Of a DNA stretch of 64,000 nt, positions 26,101-33,952 are shown piece by piece. A program made the translations under genes and the position numbers. This DNA is from DASQPR01 sp963797675 (GTDB lineage Bacteria; Actinomycetota; Actinomycetes; Mycobacteriales; Micromonosporaceae). How positions within the stretch are numbered: the first letter of the stretch is position 1; each line of letters begins with the position of its first letter. The notes below the pieces were generated by a model, which worked only from the letters and a program-made list of their open reading frames with translations, did not search any database and was not told where the DNA came from. The stretch spans positions 682,001-746,000 of the forward strand of contig CAWCQQ010000007.1 in the NCBI GenBank assembly GCA_963797675.1. Reading direction: 5' to 3'.

Positions 26101-26450
26101 TCTACATCGACTTCCCGGTCGAGGTGTCGCCACTGACCCGCGCGCACCGCAATGACGCGCGGCTTGCCGAGCGCTGGGATCTGGTCGCGTTCGGCATGGA
26201 GATCGGCACGGCCTACTCCGAACTCGTCGACCCGCTGGAGCAGCGCCGCCGTCTGACCGCGCAGTCGCTGCTGGCGGCCGGCGGCGATGCCGAGGCGATG
26301 GACCTCGACGAGGATTTCCTGCAGGCACTCGAGTACGGCATGCCGCCGACCGGCGGCCTCGGCCTCGGCATCGACCGCGTCGTGATGGCGCTGACCGGCC
26401 GACCAATCCGCGAAACACTGGCGTTCCCGATCGTCCGTCCGCACCGCTGA
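23127..26450 (+). CDS. lysX: Lysyl-phosphatidylglycerol synthase / lysyl-tRNA synthetase
   Basis: A 1107-residue bifunctional membrane enzyme that charges tRNA-Lys and transfers lysine to phosphatidylglycerol, giving cationic lipid that resists antimicrobial peptides. Residues 1-235 hold the transmembrane helices; 240-560 are the MprF-like transferase domain ('GDPLGDAEAWVPAIEAW', 'EGFVVVPSLRTLLRRGR'); an OB fold starts near 650 ('VAVAGRLMLLRDHGG'). The class II synthetase core has motif 2 at about 860 ('FRNEGADATHNPEFTMLEAY') and motif 3 at about 1077 ('GLGLGIDRVVMAL'). Architecture matches mycobacterial LysX. ATG at 23127 is used; the GGAGG upstream is rather far (15 bases), so the start may differ. 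Confidence 0.94.
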   Translation: MARRRQDWTARVPTFFSAMLAALAVLCALAAISLAVFSRSQPFREVIDDVLVPAPANLGYAAFVGVLAASVARRKRLALGVLLTYFAVQVVADLGFLTLISTTRLGAVGHAVQHLRRPSWWIPGATSANLVLAIAAIVVLWLARGQFFAQVQRASAAKAAAVFASIIVVWSLGGWLLVDAFPGMLQHGQKGLYAFQRVLGGAFDFDATRRGQAPGWVNLILGLGGAIALLAAAWALFQSQRINAAMPASDEQKVRALLAVHGERDSLGYFATRRDKSVQFSPSEKAAITYRVVAGVSLASGDPLGDAEAWVPAIEAWLAHSESYAWTPAVMGASEAGATAYARAGLRVIELGDEAILHVHAFTLDGREMRPIRQAVNRIRRAGYAIRIRRHAEIPPTEMSRIIDLAAQWRDTETERGFSMALGRLGDPADGRCVLVEALDAAGREAAILSFVPWGSDGISLDLMRRDRASDNGLVEFMVAELVAAASRLGVTRISLNFAVFRSVFEDGARIGAGPVLRTWRSLLLFASRWFQLESLYRSNVKYRPEWVPRFLCFEDRRDLAKVAMASGIAEGFVVVPSLRTLLRRGRHAVVEPSQAIADIAPTMVSAVASTAAARNEQQLIRIAKVDTLGGAGVEAYPVSVARTHRCSDVRAAHPGLAADERTGESVAVAGRLMLLRDHGGVCFATLRDDSGDLQVIVDEAQTGADALTAWRSTVDLGDLVAVAGEVVASRLGEVSVLATSWTMAAKCLRPMPDKHRGLTDPEARIRQRYLDLVLDPNARQLLEVRGAVLHAVRSTLVGERFLEVETPILQRSHGGANAKPFVTHINAYDLRMYLRIAPELYLKRLAIGGIERIFELGRTFRNEGADATHNPEFTMLEAYQAYADYHDMRRLTQTLIVAAARAAYGLPVARRPEGDIDLSGDWPVVTVHDAVAAALLERVPAAKLTVDTPADALAEWARAAGVRLDPSWNRGQVLLECYEHLVEAVTVAPTFYIDFPVEVSPLTRAHRNDARLAERWDLVAFGMEIGTAYSELVDPLEQRRRLTAQSLLAAGGDAEAMDLDEDFLQALEYGMPPTGGLGLGIDRVVMALTGRPIRETLAFPIVRPHR

Positions 26451-26493
26451 TCGAATCCGCTGATCATGGCCGCGTCGTGGCCGGGATCAGCCT

Positions 26494-26517
26494 TTTGGCC
26501 GGTTATATTAGGCCAAA
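26494..26517. promoter_or_regulatory. Inverted repeat around a TATA-like element
   Basis: TTTGGCC (26494-26500) and GGCCAAA (26511-26517) flank TTATATTA, 20 bases before the ATG of the next gene. This could be its promoter with an operator, or a weak end signal for lysX. Confidence 0.45.
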
Positions 26518-26537
26518 TCGGCGGAAAGGCCTCTGTC

Positions 26538-27836
26538 ATGCGTATTGCTCGCATCCTGCTCGGAATGGTCCTGGTCACCGTCGCGGTGCTGGCGTTCCTC
26601 GGCGGTGCTGCGATGTGGATAGCGATGCAGCATGAGAGCAGCGACGGTGGATTCGGCGGTCCGGTCGGTGGTCTGTCCACTCCGGGCACGGCGATTGTCA
26701 TCCCGGACGTGAACGCGATGCTCCGTACGAGTGCGACGCTGACCGGTCGCGCCGGCACATCGGTGACCGTGGATGCGGCTACATCGGCCGGTCCCGCGTT
26801 CGTCGGCATCGCATCGATCGGCGCGATTCAGGCCTACCTCGGTCCGATCGCGTACGCGCGGGTGACCGCGGTGCACGCCGGCTTGGGCGGTATCGCGGTG
26901 AAGGCGGTGCGGGTGCCGGGCAAATCTGCGCCGATTCCCGGTGGCGTGCCGGCCAAGCAAGGCTTCTGGGCCGCGGCGGGCCGGGCCGGCCACCTGGAGT
27001 GGTCGCCGAGCGACCCGAAATACGACGGGCTGGCGCTGATCATCATGCGCTCGGACGCGGCCGGGCCGCTGACGATCACGGCGCGCGCCGAGGTCAAGCC
27101 GGATTGGTTGGCGTCGACCACGTGGGCGCTGTTCAGCGTGGGTACGGCCATCGCGATCGTCGCGGTCGCACTGCTGCTCTGGCCACTGCGTCGGCGGGAC
27201 ATCGTGTACGTCGTCGAGCCCGGCCAGCTTCCGGAAGTGGCCGAGCGACTCGGCATGACGATCATCCGTGAACCGTCGTCGCGCGCCGAACCGGCCGTAT
27301 CTCTGTCGCCGCCCGGGCAGCCTGCACCGGCGTCACCGGTTTCGGCGGCAGTTTCGGCGGCGGCGTCAGCGGTTTCGGCGGCGTCAGCGGTTTCGGCGGC
27401 GTCGGCGGCGTCAGCGGTTTCGGCGGCGTCGGCGGCGTCGGCGGCCGCGCTGGCCGAGGCGTTGCCGGAGGACGTCCTTGCCGCGCTCGACGTGCACGAT
27501 GCGAGCGCTCCGCATCCGTTCGCCGCGATGTCAGCCGCAGCGCGTTCGGCGAAGCGGGTCACGATGCCGGGTCCCCGCGATGCGCCGGCGTGGGCCGGGC
27601 CTACGCCGATCGCGAGCGCTCGGGTGTCCGTACCGCGGCGGACGGTGCCGCCGGTCTTCGCCGACCCGCTGATGCGGCCGCACTCGCTGCGGACGGCGAT
27701 GCTGCTGGACGACGATGCGGAGCGTAGGTCGCCAACCCGGACGAACGAGTCGGGAACCTATCGTGCGTTCGGTACGCCGCCGCAGGTCACGCCGTCATTT
27801 CTGTGGACGCGTCCGGTATCGGGCGATAAAAAATGA
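26538..27836 (+). CDS. Two-helix membrane protein with Val-Ser-Ala repeat tail
   Basis: A 432-residue protein I do not recognise. A transmembrane helix at 5-30 ('ILLGMVLVTVAVLAFLGGAA') is followed by an extracellular domain of about 160 residues and a second helix ('WALFSVGTAIAIVAVALLLW', about 195-215). The cytosolic part opens with 'PEVAERLGMTIIRE' and then a run of about 45 residues built only from Ala, Ser and Val in SAASAV-type units, encoded at 27340-27450 by repeats of GTTTCGGCGGCGTCAGC. GGAAAGG lies 8 bases before the ATG. It follows lysX by 87 bases; any joint role in the envelope is only suggested by position. Confidence 0.7.
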   Translation: MRIARILLGMVLVTVAVLAFLGGAAMWIAMQHESSDGGFGGPVGGLSTPGTAIVIPDVNAMLRTSATLTGRAGTSVTVDAATSAGPAFVGIASIGAIQAYLGPIAYARVTAVHAGLGGIAVKAVRVPGKSAPIPGGVPAKQGFWAAAGRAGHLEWSPSDPKYDGLALIIMRSDAAGPLTITARAEVKPDWLASTTWALFSVGTAIAIVAVALLLWPLRRRDIVYVVEPGQLPEVAERLGMTIIREPSSRAEPAVSLSPPGQPAPASPVSAAVSAAASAVSAASAVSAASAASAVSAASAASAAALAEALPEDVLAALDVHDASAPHPFAAMSAAARSAKRVTMPGPRDAPAWAGPTPIASARVSVPRRTVPPVFADPLMRPHSLRTAMLLDDDAERRSPTRTNESGTYRAFGTPPQVTPSFLWTRPVSGDKK

Positions 27837-27877
27837 TCTTGGAATGAACAGCAAGCGGCGCTGTTCATTCCAAGATC
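27835..27877 (-). terminator. Perfect 17-bp hairpin with T-tract on the minus strand
   Basis: Arms 27835-27851 (GATCTTGGAATGAACAG) and 27861-27877 are perfectly complementary with a 9-base loop. On the minus strand it is followed by ATTTTTTAT, so it is a canonical intrinsic terminator for the SARP transcript; it starts within the stop codon of the plus-strand gene and likely also ends that transcript. Confidence 0.9.
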
Positions 27878-27990
27878 TAATGCGCCTGGGCGCCACAGCC
27901 GACCTGCCCGCAGGGGATGCTCCGCCTCCGTTGAACCGCTGCCCGAAGGGCGAGCCGTTCCGGAGCTCCGCAACGCACGAGATCGACCGC

Positions 27991-28062
27991 TTACGAGATA
28001 TAGAGTCCCGCATAGGCGTTGCAGAAATGTTGCAGCGTCCACGGGTTGGCGGCGCCGCTCAT
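27991..28062 (-). CDS. Possible 23-residue peptide coupled to the SARP gene
   Basis: A short ORF whose ATG (28062-28060) overlaps the stop TGA of the SARP gene as ATGA, the same coupling used by real gene pairs in this window, and which ends at TAA. Third codon positions are mostly G or C. The peptide begins Met-Ser-Gly, is aromatic-rich (Trp8, Phe13, Tyr17, Tyr21) and contains 'LQHFCN' at residues 10-15 with Cys14. A second tiny ORF upstream of the SARP promoter, also 23 residues, contains the same hexapeptide. I know no family for it. It could be a signal or effector peptide for the TPR part of the regulator; the alternative is that the shared DNA is a binding site. Confidence 0.45.
   Translation of the reverse strand: MSGAANPWTLQHFCNAYAGLYIS
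28018..28035. repeat. Direct repeat GTTGCAG-N4-GTTGCAG, 3' copy
   Basis: Heptamers at 28018-28024 and 28029-28035 are separated by AAAT, an 11-base period. This is the geometry of SARP binding sites. It differs by one base from the copy at 30970-30987 upstream of the SARP gene, and lies inside the tiny ORF after the SARP stop. Confidence 0.75.
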
Positions 28063-30858
28063 GCACTCGTTTTCCGCAGGCCGGTCACGGTCTCACTGAT
28101 GTGCTGTGACAGCGTCGTCGGGAGCGGTTGCCGGACGAGTTGCAGCGCCTCGTAGAGCATGATCTCGGCCGCGCGTACGCCGTCTCCCTGGCGCTGGAAG
28201 CTCAGGCTCAGCCCACGGAGGCACTGCGCTTCGCCGTTGCGATCACCGAGTGCCCGGCAGGCCGACAGCGCATCGTGGAAATGCGCGTCCGCCTCACCGT
28301 AGCGACGCTCGTACAAGCCGAGCATGCCCAGCCAGAACCGGGTGTGATTGACGCCCTGGCGCGCACCGATCCGTTCGTAGATCGACATGGCGATGCCGAA
28401 GTGCGTCCCGGCGTCGGCGGCGTGCCGACCGGTCAAGTGGATCTGTCCGAGGCTGCGGTGGGCGTACGCGATCCCGCCCTCGTCGCCGTGTTCGTGCAGC
28501 ACTGGCAACGCGCGTTCATGGAGTACCAGTGCGTTGTGCGTGTCGCCGCGCAGCCGCTGGATCGTGGCAAGCCGGTTGAGGACCGTTGCCTGCCCGTAGA
28601 CGTCGTCGGCGTCCTCCAACAGGTAGTGCGCGCGCTCGTAGCAGCTCTGCGCAGCCTCGAGGTCTTCGGCATCCAGATGGACGTCACCGAGACGGTAGGT
28701 GACGGCCGCGGCGCCCCGGCTCCGGTGGGTTTCGACCGCGGCCAGCGCGGTGGTCAGGGCCAGCCGATTCTCATCGAGCAAGCGGATCGCCTGCAGCAGC
28801 GGAGACGACGTACAGGCGAGTTCCCAACATGCCTCGGTGAGCCCGTTCCGGCTGGTACGGCCGACCATGTCGACGATGAGCTTCGCTTCGGACTCCACCC
28901 ATCGCAGCGGTTCGGCGCGAATCGTGGCGGCGAGCGCCTCGTCGATCCGGTGCCGCGGCGTCGTGCCGACGATGTTCTGGGACGCCACACCGAACAGCGC
29001 GCCATGGGCGATGTCGAGCAGGCTCAACAACGCGCCGGCCAGCCGGCCTTCGGCCGCCAGCAACTCCGTGGGCGAGTCTTCGGCACGCGCGCGATCCTGC
29101 GCGAACAGCCGGACAAGATCATGCAGGCGATATTGCATCCGTCCGGTCGCGTCGACTCCGGCGCTCTCCGCGAGGCGTGCGTCGAAGAGATCCTCGAGTG
29201 CCTCCTCGGCCTCGCCCGCGGTGCAGTCGAGGACCGCCGCGGCCATCCATACGCCGGATTGCTGCAGACCGGCATGTCCGAGCCCACGCAGGAGCCGTCG
29301 GGCGGTCCGCATCAGTCCGGCGTAACTCAGCGAGATGCACGTACTCACGTCCAGCTTGCCGTACGCGAGCCGGGTCAGCCGTTCGCGCTCGTCGGCCAGC
29401 AGATCCAGCAGTCGGGAGACGCCCCAGTTCGGCTTCGTGGCCAGTTTTGCGCCACCGATCCGCAGCGCCAGCGGAAGATGTCCGCAGTACGCGGCGAGCC
29501 GGTGCCAGTCCGCCGCCGGTGCGACGACACCCGGCCCCGCGATGCGCTGGAGAAGTTCCTGCGCATCGTTCGGGTCGAAGACATCAAGATCGATCGCCGT
29601 GGCGCCGAATGTCGCTCCGATCCGAGAGCGGCTGTTGACGAGCAGGCCGCACCGCGAATCGGCGGGGACCAACGGGATGACCTGATCGTCGTCGGCCGCA
29701 TTGTCGAGCACGACCAGGAGCCGTCGTTCGGACAGCCGATTGCGGTAGAGATCGGCGCGCTCGTCGTCGTCGGTCGGGATGCCGTCACCGTCGACACCGA
29801 GCGCACGAAGCAGTCGCGACAGGGCTTCGGACGGGTCGGTCGGCACCGGATCCGTACCGTGCAGGTCGAGGTAGAGCTGGCCGTCCGGGAAATCGTCGGC
29901 GAGCGTACGGGCGACTTCGACGCACAGCGTCGTCTTCCCGATCCCGCCCGAGCCGGACACGGCAACCCGCCGGATCGATCCGGATCGGCCGGTCAGGACG
30001 TCGATGATCGCCGCGGTCTCGTCGGACCGGCCGGTGAACTCGCCGGTCGCGGCCGGAAGCATGTGCGGCCGTACGGACTGGGTCTCGCCGTCCGCGACCG
30101 GCGGACGGGTCGGACCGCGGTCCAACGCCGGGTCACGTTTCAGGATCGCCACGTGCAGCGCTTGGAGGTCGGCTCCGGGATCGGCGCCGAGGTCATCCGC
30201 GAGCGATCGGCGCCATTCTTCGTAGGTCCGCAGCGAATCGCCCGGCCGTCCGGACCGATACTGGGCCAGCATGAGCTGGCCGAGAATCCGCTCTCGAGCC
30301 GGGTGAGCGGCGAGCAGGTCCAGGATCTCGGTGATCACGTCATGGTGGTGTCCGAGTGCGAGTTCGGCATCGAAAAGCGCCTCGGCCGCGTCGATCCTTG
30401 CCGATTCGAGGCCGGCCCACGGCAGCCATGCTGGAGTCGTCCGGCGTCCAGCCGCCCAGGACCGGTCCGCGCCACAGTTGAAGCGCCGCGCGAAGCACGG
30501 TGCGCGCACGCTCCGGCGCTTCGATCTCACGGGCGTCGGCGGCCATCTGCAGGAACCTGTGGGCGTCGATGTTCTCGGTCGCCGTACGCAGGATGTAGCC
30601 ACCGTTGTAGGTGTCGAGGCGGCAGTCGTCGGCCGACTTCAACCTGGCTCGGATCTCGGAGATCCGGCTCTGCACGATGGCACGCGCCTTTGCCGGCGAT
30701 CGGTCGCCCCACACCAGATCGATGATGCGATCGGAGAGGACCAGTTTGTTCACGCTCAGCGCCAGAATGCCGAGAATGAGTCGTTGCTGCTGTCGAGCGA
30801 AGAAGATCTGCCGGTGGTCGTGCCAGACCTCGATCGATCCGAGGATTTTGATGTCCAC
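28059..30858 (-). CDS. AfsR/SARP-family regulator (BTAD, NB-ARC, TPR), one frameshift
   Basis: A 932-residue transcription factor when corrected. Residues 1-90 are the OmpR-type winged helix ('MDIKILGSIEVWHDHRQIFF', 'SDRIIDLVWGDRSPAKARAI'); about 95-245 the bacterial transcriptional activation domain ('AQYRSGRPGDSLRTYEEWRR'); the NB-ARC ATPase has its P-loop near 299 ('GSGGIGKTTLCVEVARTLAD') and Walker B 'RLLVVLDNAAD'; about 680-930 are TPR repeats ('YAHRSLGQIHLTGRHA', 'ARQGVNHTRFWLGMLGLYE'). An extra base near 30424 breaks the frame after 'DDSSMA'. Such regulators activate secondary metabolism or development. Its promoter region carries a 7-4-7 direct repeat fitting its own binding site. No biosynthetic cluster is adjacent. 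Confidence 0.9.
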
Positions 30859-30951
30859 GTATGTCCCTAGTTCCCCGTAGACGGAAGTGAACTCGATCGT
30901 GACGATCGCTGCCGCCGCAACGATGCCGGGCAGTCATGGTTACTACGCAAG

Positions 30952-31023
30952 TCAGCGTCCTGGATCGATGTTGCAGAAGTGTTGCAGTGCTTTGTGCTGC
31001 TGACAAGGCTCGGGCGGGCGCAT
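30952..31023 (-). CDS. Possible 23-residue peptide upstream of the SARP gene
   Basis: An ATG at 31023 opens 23 codons ending at TGA, 94 bases before the SARP start. The peptide contains 'LQHFCN' at residues 13-18. Against it: its start codon overlaps the loop of the terminator hairpin of the preceding minus-strand gene, no ribosome site is evident, and the rest of the sequence does not align with the other tiny ORF. Confidence 0.2.
   Translation of the reverse strand: MRPPEPCQQHKALQHFCNIDPGR
30970..30987. promoter_or_regulatory. Direct repeat GTTGCAG-N4-GTTGCAG, promoter copy
   Basis: Heptamers at 30970-30976 and 30981-30987 are separated by AAGT, an 11-base period matching SARP boxes (two heptamers on the same face of the helix). 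It lies 112-129 bases upstream of the SARP start codon. Autoregulation is inferred. Confidence 0.7.
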
Positions 31024-31039
31024 GCAGCGCCCGCCCGAG
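31009..31039 (-). terminator. Perfect 13-bp GC hairpin after the lipoprotein gene
   Basis: CTCGGGCGGGCGC (31009-31021) and its exact complement (31027-31039) enclose a 5-base loop, 40 bases after the stop of the minus-strand lipoprotein gene. There is no T-tract, as is common in actinobacteria. Confidence 0.8.
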
Positions 31040-31078
31040 TGGCGACGATTCGGTACGAGCGCCGGTCGGCGCTCGGCG

Positions 31079-32329
31079 CTACGCGTTCGGCGGCATGATG
31101 GCGAAGACCTGGACGGTGTATCCGTGCGTCGCCTCGTGGTAGCGGTTGACCGAGATGGTCAGGATGTTGTCGTTGCACCCGTACGGGAGGATGCTGTCGT
31201 CCTCGATCAGGCTTCCCGGGACCGCGTTGACCTCCAGCACGGTCTGGGTCGTTCCACCCGGCTGCCAGCGCATCAGGTTGTCGTGGCTGCCACCGACCAT
31301 CGCCCCGGTGATCCAGTACGCGTAGCCGCCGCAGACTTCAAGATCCATCGCCCGTACGTTGCCGAGCGCGACCGCCGGTGCCGTGCCATTGCTCGCGTGC
31401 AGAGGCAGGTAGGGCACGAGTTCGGTTCGGCTTTGATCGCTCCAGAGCGACCATCCGTCGAGCGTCGCGGTGTCGAACGTGGTGCAGTTGCCGGCCGGGC
31501 CGACGGTCACGACCGAACCGTTGACGAGCGCCCGCCCGGTACGGCATCCGGTGATGCTGCCGTCGCTCAGTTCGGTCCAGGCGACGCCGTTGCTGGTGCT
31601 GTTGACGTACCAGATCGCGCCTTTTCCGGAAGCGCACTCGACCATGTGACCCTTGAGCGTGATCAGGTTGAGTTCGCCGACGCAGTTCGCGAAGTGGCCC
31701 TTCGTCTGGGCGCTGTAGTACCAGTCGCCGTCCGCGTTGACGACGCCCTCCGCCGCGTACGGCGACGGGGTGGGAGCGGACGCGATCGAGGACACGGCCG
31801 TCTTCGCCCCGGTCGTCAAGTTGTAGACGAACCCGATGTCACCGGACTTGCCGCTGCCTGAGGTCATCGAATCGTCGCTGGCGATGTCCTCGTCGAGCAG
31901 GACGAGCCGGTCGCCCGCCAGGGCGGCGAACGTCGTCTGGAAGGTCTTGTCGTCGGCCGGCCGGTGCCGGATCACGACGTGGCGGTCGGAGAGTCGGATC
32001 GCGTCGATGGTGTTCGGATCGCTGGCATCCGGGCGGACGAGGTAGCGGGCGTTCACCGCGACCGTGGGGTCGTCGCCGAGGCTTGGCCCGGTGCCGAAGT
32101 CGACGAGCTTGGCCTGCTGATCGGCGACCGGGCCGGCCGTCGTCGGGGCGACGGATGGCGCCGGCGACGACGTACCGCCGGCGGGCGGGGTGGCCGCGGA
32201 CGACGAGGCTGTCGTCGTCCGCGGCGCACCCGATTGGCCGTCCGTGCAACCTGCCAGGGCCAAGACCGTCAACGCTGCCAGTACGGTGATCCGGGAACGG
32301 GAAAGCCTGCGGTCTGCTGGGCTGGGCAT
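31079..32329 (-). CDS. Exported lipoprotein, possibly beta-propeller
   Basis: A 416-residue protein with a lipoprotein signal: basic start, hydrophobic 'ITVLAALTVLALAGC' with lipobox LAGC, then a Thr/Ser/Pro/Ala-rich linker of about 50 residues. The rest has repeating beta-type segments with Asp/Gly turns ('GDRLVLLDEDIASD', 'GDWYYSAQTKGH', 'GYAYWITGAMVGG'), like a propeller, and four or five Cys that could form disulfides. I do not recognise a family. ATG at 32329 is chosen; a TTG at 32347 is an alternative. It lies 47 bases downstream of the C39-like gene and is probably co-transcribed, so the two exported proteins may act together. Confidence 0.75.
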   Translation of the reverse strand: MPSPADRRLSRSRITVLAALTVLALAGCTDGQSGAPRTTTASSSAATPPAGGTSSPAPSVAPTTAGPVADQQAKLVDFGTGPSLGDDPTVAVNARYLVRPDASDPNTIDAIRLSDRHVVIRHRPADDKTFQTTFAALAGDRLVLLDEDIASDDSMTSGSGKSGDIGFVYNLTTGAKTAVSSIASAPTPSPYAAEGVVNADGDWYYSAQTKGHFANCVGELNLITLKGHMVECASGKGAIWYVNSTSNGVAWTELSDGSITGCRTGRALVNGSVVTVGPAGNCTTFDTATLDGWSLWSDQSRTELVPYLPLHASNGTAPAVALGNVRAMDLEVCGGYAYWITGAMVGGSHDNLMRWQPGGTTQTVLEVNAVPGSLIEDDSILPYGCNDNILTISVNRYHEATHGYTVQVFAIMPPNA

Positions 32330-32376
32330 GAGTATCACGGCGTCCAATCATCGATGTGGATGTGTCGGTGCTCCGA

Positions 32377-33636
32377 TTAGAAGGCGATGTCTTCCTGGCC
32401 GGAGTTGTTGCGGTTGGCCTTTCCGATGTCCTCGAACGTGTCGGTCGCCGTCAAGGACGTGTAGACATTGCCCTCGGCCGCCCCGCCGGCCGGCTCGAAC
32501 AGATCCACGATGTCCTTCGTGGGCCCGCCGTTGCCCGGGTAGTCCATGTTGTATCCGCGACCGACGTCGAAGTGGCCGCTCGTGCTGCCCGGGTAGTAGT
32601 CGTTGTTGCCGGGAGCGAGCTTCGGGTGCAGCTGGATGGGCGAGTGCTCGATGGCAAGGTGGTTCATGAACAGGTTCTCCCACTGGTCGAGCGTGTAGGA
32701 GGAGATGCTCACGACCGCGTACGAGCCGGCGTAGGACGAGGAGTCCCAGGTCGTCTGCGAGTTGATCTCGTCCTTCAGGTCACCGATGTACGTGCTGGTG
32801 CCGGCGGCGGTGACGCCGAGCTTGCCGGCCTCGTACGTCTGGGTCTGGTAGACCCCACCGGTCGGTGAGTTCCAGACGAACGCCTGCAGCGACGTCGGAC
32901 CGCACCAGTTGCCCTTCTCCTGCTTCTTCATCTTCGCCGTGCTCATCGTGATGTAGTTGTTGGCGACGGGCGGATCGACCGGGTTGATGTTCGGCGTGAC
33001 ACCGTCGGCGATGTTGTGCTCCACCGTCAGCTGCTTCTCCCGGGCGAGCATCGTGCGGGATGCCGGCACCCACGAGGCGAGGTCCGGGAACGCGGTGGCG
33101 AAGTTCGCCGGCAGCGGTTTCTGGTTCAGCACCACGTCGTTGTAGTAGACCTGCTTGCCGGCCGCCTTGACCGCTTCGTTGAGCTCGGTCGTCTCCTGCG
33201 CCACCCGCTGCGCACGCGACATTCCGGCCCAGTGCTTCAGGTAGGACACGAGCGACATGTCGCCGCCCCGGTTGGCCGAGGTCAACGCGGTTGCCGTCAT
33301 CGCGGATGCCGACTTCACCGCCGCGTTGACGTCGCTGGTTGCCTGGGCGGCCGTACCTTCCCAGCCACGGTGCAGGCAGTACGTCAGGCCGTCGATCGGC
33401 ACGCACCGTACGCCCAGCTTGACCAACTGCGCGTTGGACGCCTTGGCGAGGGCGGCATCCGACGGCGACGTGGCCAGCGCCGAGCTGACCGCGGTCCTGG
33501 TGATCTGCGCGTTGAACGGATCGGCCTGGACCGATGCCGTACTGGCGGACGCCATGCCCGGCGTCATGAGCAGGGCGACGGCGGCTGCAGCAGCCGCAAT
33601 CACCGATGCCCGGCTTACACTCGTTGCTGTCTTCAC
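32377..33636 (-). CDS. Secreted C39-like (papain-fold) protein
   Basis: A 419-residue exported protein. Residues 1-31 are a signal peptide ('VIAAAAAAVALLMTPGMASA'). The C-terminal half carries the Peptidase_C39_2 pattern: 'GNWCGPTSLQAFVW' with the candidate nucleophile Cys near 245, and 'TSGHFDVGRGYN' with the His near 355. The N-terminal half (about 40-230) is helical and without known domain; it contains a Cys pair 'RCVPIDGLTYCLH'. The GTG at 33636 has GGGAG 7 bases upstream. Extracellular cysteine peptidase or transpeptidase activity is inferred from the fold only. The 316 bases upstream to the pirin stop hold a terminator and presumably its promoter, but no gene. Confidence 0.78.
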   Translation of the reverse strand: MKTATSVSRASVIAAAAAAVALLMTPGMASASTASVQADPFNAQITRTAVSSALATSPSDAALAKASNAQLVKLGVRCVPIDGLTYCLHRGWEGTAAQATSDVNAAVKSASAMTATALTSANRGGDMSLVSYLKHWAGMSRAQRVAQETTELNEAVKAAGKQVYYNDVVLNQKPLPANFATAFPDLASWVPASRTMLAREKQLTVEHNIADGVTPNINPVDPPVANNYITMSTAKMKKQEKGNWCGPTSLQAFVWNSPTGGVYQTQTYEAGKLGVTAAGTSTYIGDLKDEINSQTTWDSSSYAGSYAVVSISSYTLDQWENLFMNHLAIEHSPIQLHPKLAPGNNDYYPGSTSGHFDVGRGYNMDYPGNGGPTKDIVDLFEPAGGAAEGNVYTSLTATDTFEDIGKANRNNSGQEDIAF

Positions 33637-33900
33637 GAATTGCTCCCTTATCCGGTGGAGTTCGCAGAGGGCATCGTGGCTGCGGCGTCCCATCGCCGCA
33701 GCCACATCCATGCCGTACTGCGCAGAAGCGCTATCGGAGCGCTCGGTCACAGAGTGCATGACCGGCCTTCCCGAAACCTTCCACCGTCGCGCCGGAGCGT
33801 GCGCATCGTGCTCACCCGCTCAGTCAAGCCGGTTCCGCCGAATACACGAGTGCGGCGAGTGTTTTTGCGGAAACCCGCAAACGCCCCGTGGGCACAACGA

Positions 33901-33938
33901 CGAGTGGGCTGCCGGACCCGGGTCCGACAGCCCACTCG
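33901..33938 (-). terminator. Strong hairpin after the pirin gene
   Basis: CGAGTGGGCTG (33901-33911) pairs with CAGCCCACTCG (33928-33938), and the inner CGGACCCGGGTCCG is itself a palindrome, so the stem is almost continuous. It begins 15 bases after the pirin stop. Confidence 0.85.
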
Positions 33939-33952
33939 TCAGTGGTCGAGCG

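Noticed and set aside
25011..26444. 477-codon antisense frame in lysX
   Set aside because: Shadow of the synthetase domain, whose class II motifs are clear in the sense frame.
28128..30725. 865-codon plus-strand frame over the SARP gene
   Set aside because: Antisense of NB-ARC and TPR codons; composition is Arg/Val/Gln rich without domains.
30527..31006. 159-codon minus-strand frame over the SARP start
   Set aside because: Overlaps the winged-helix coding region in another frame and has no motif.
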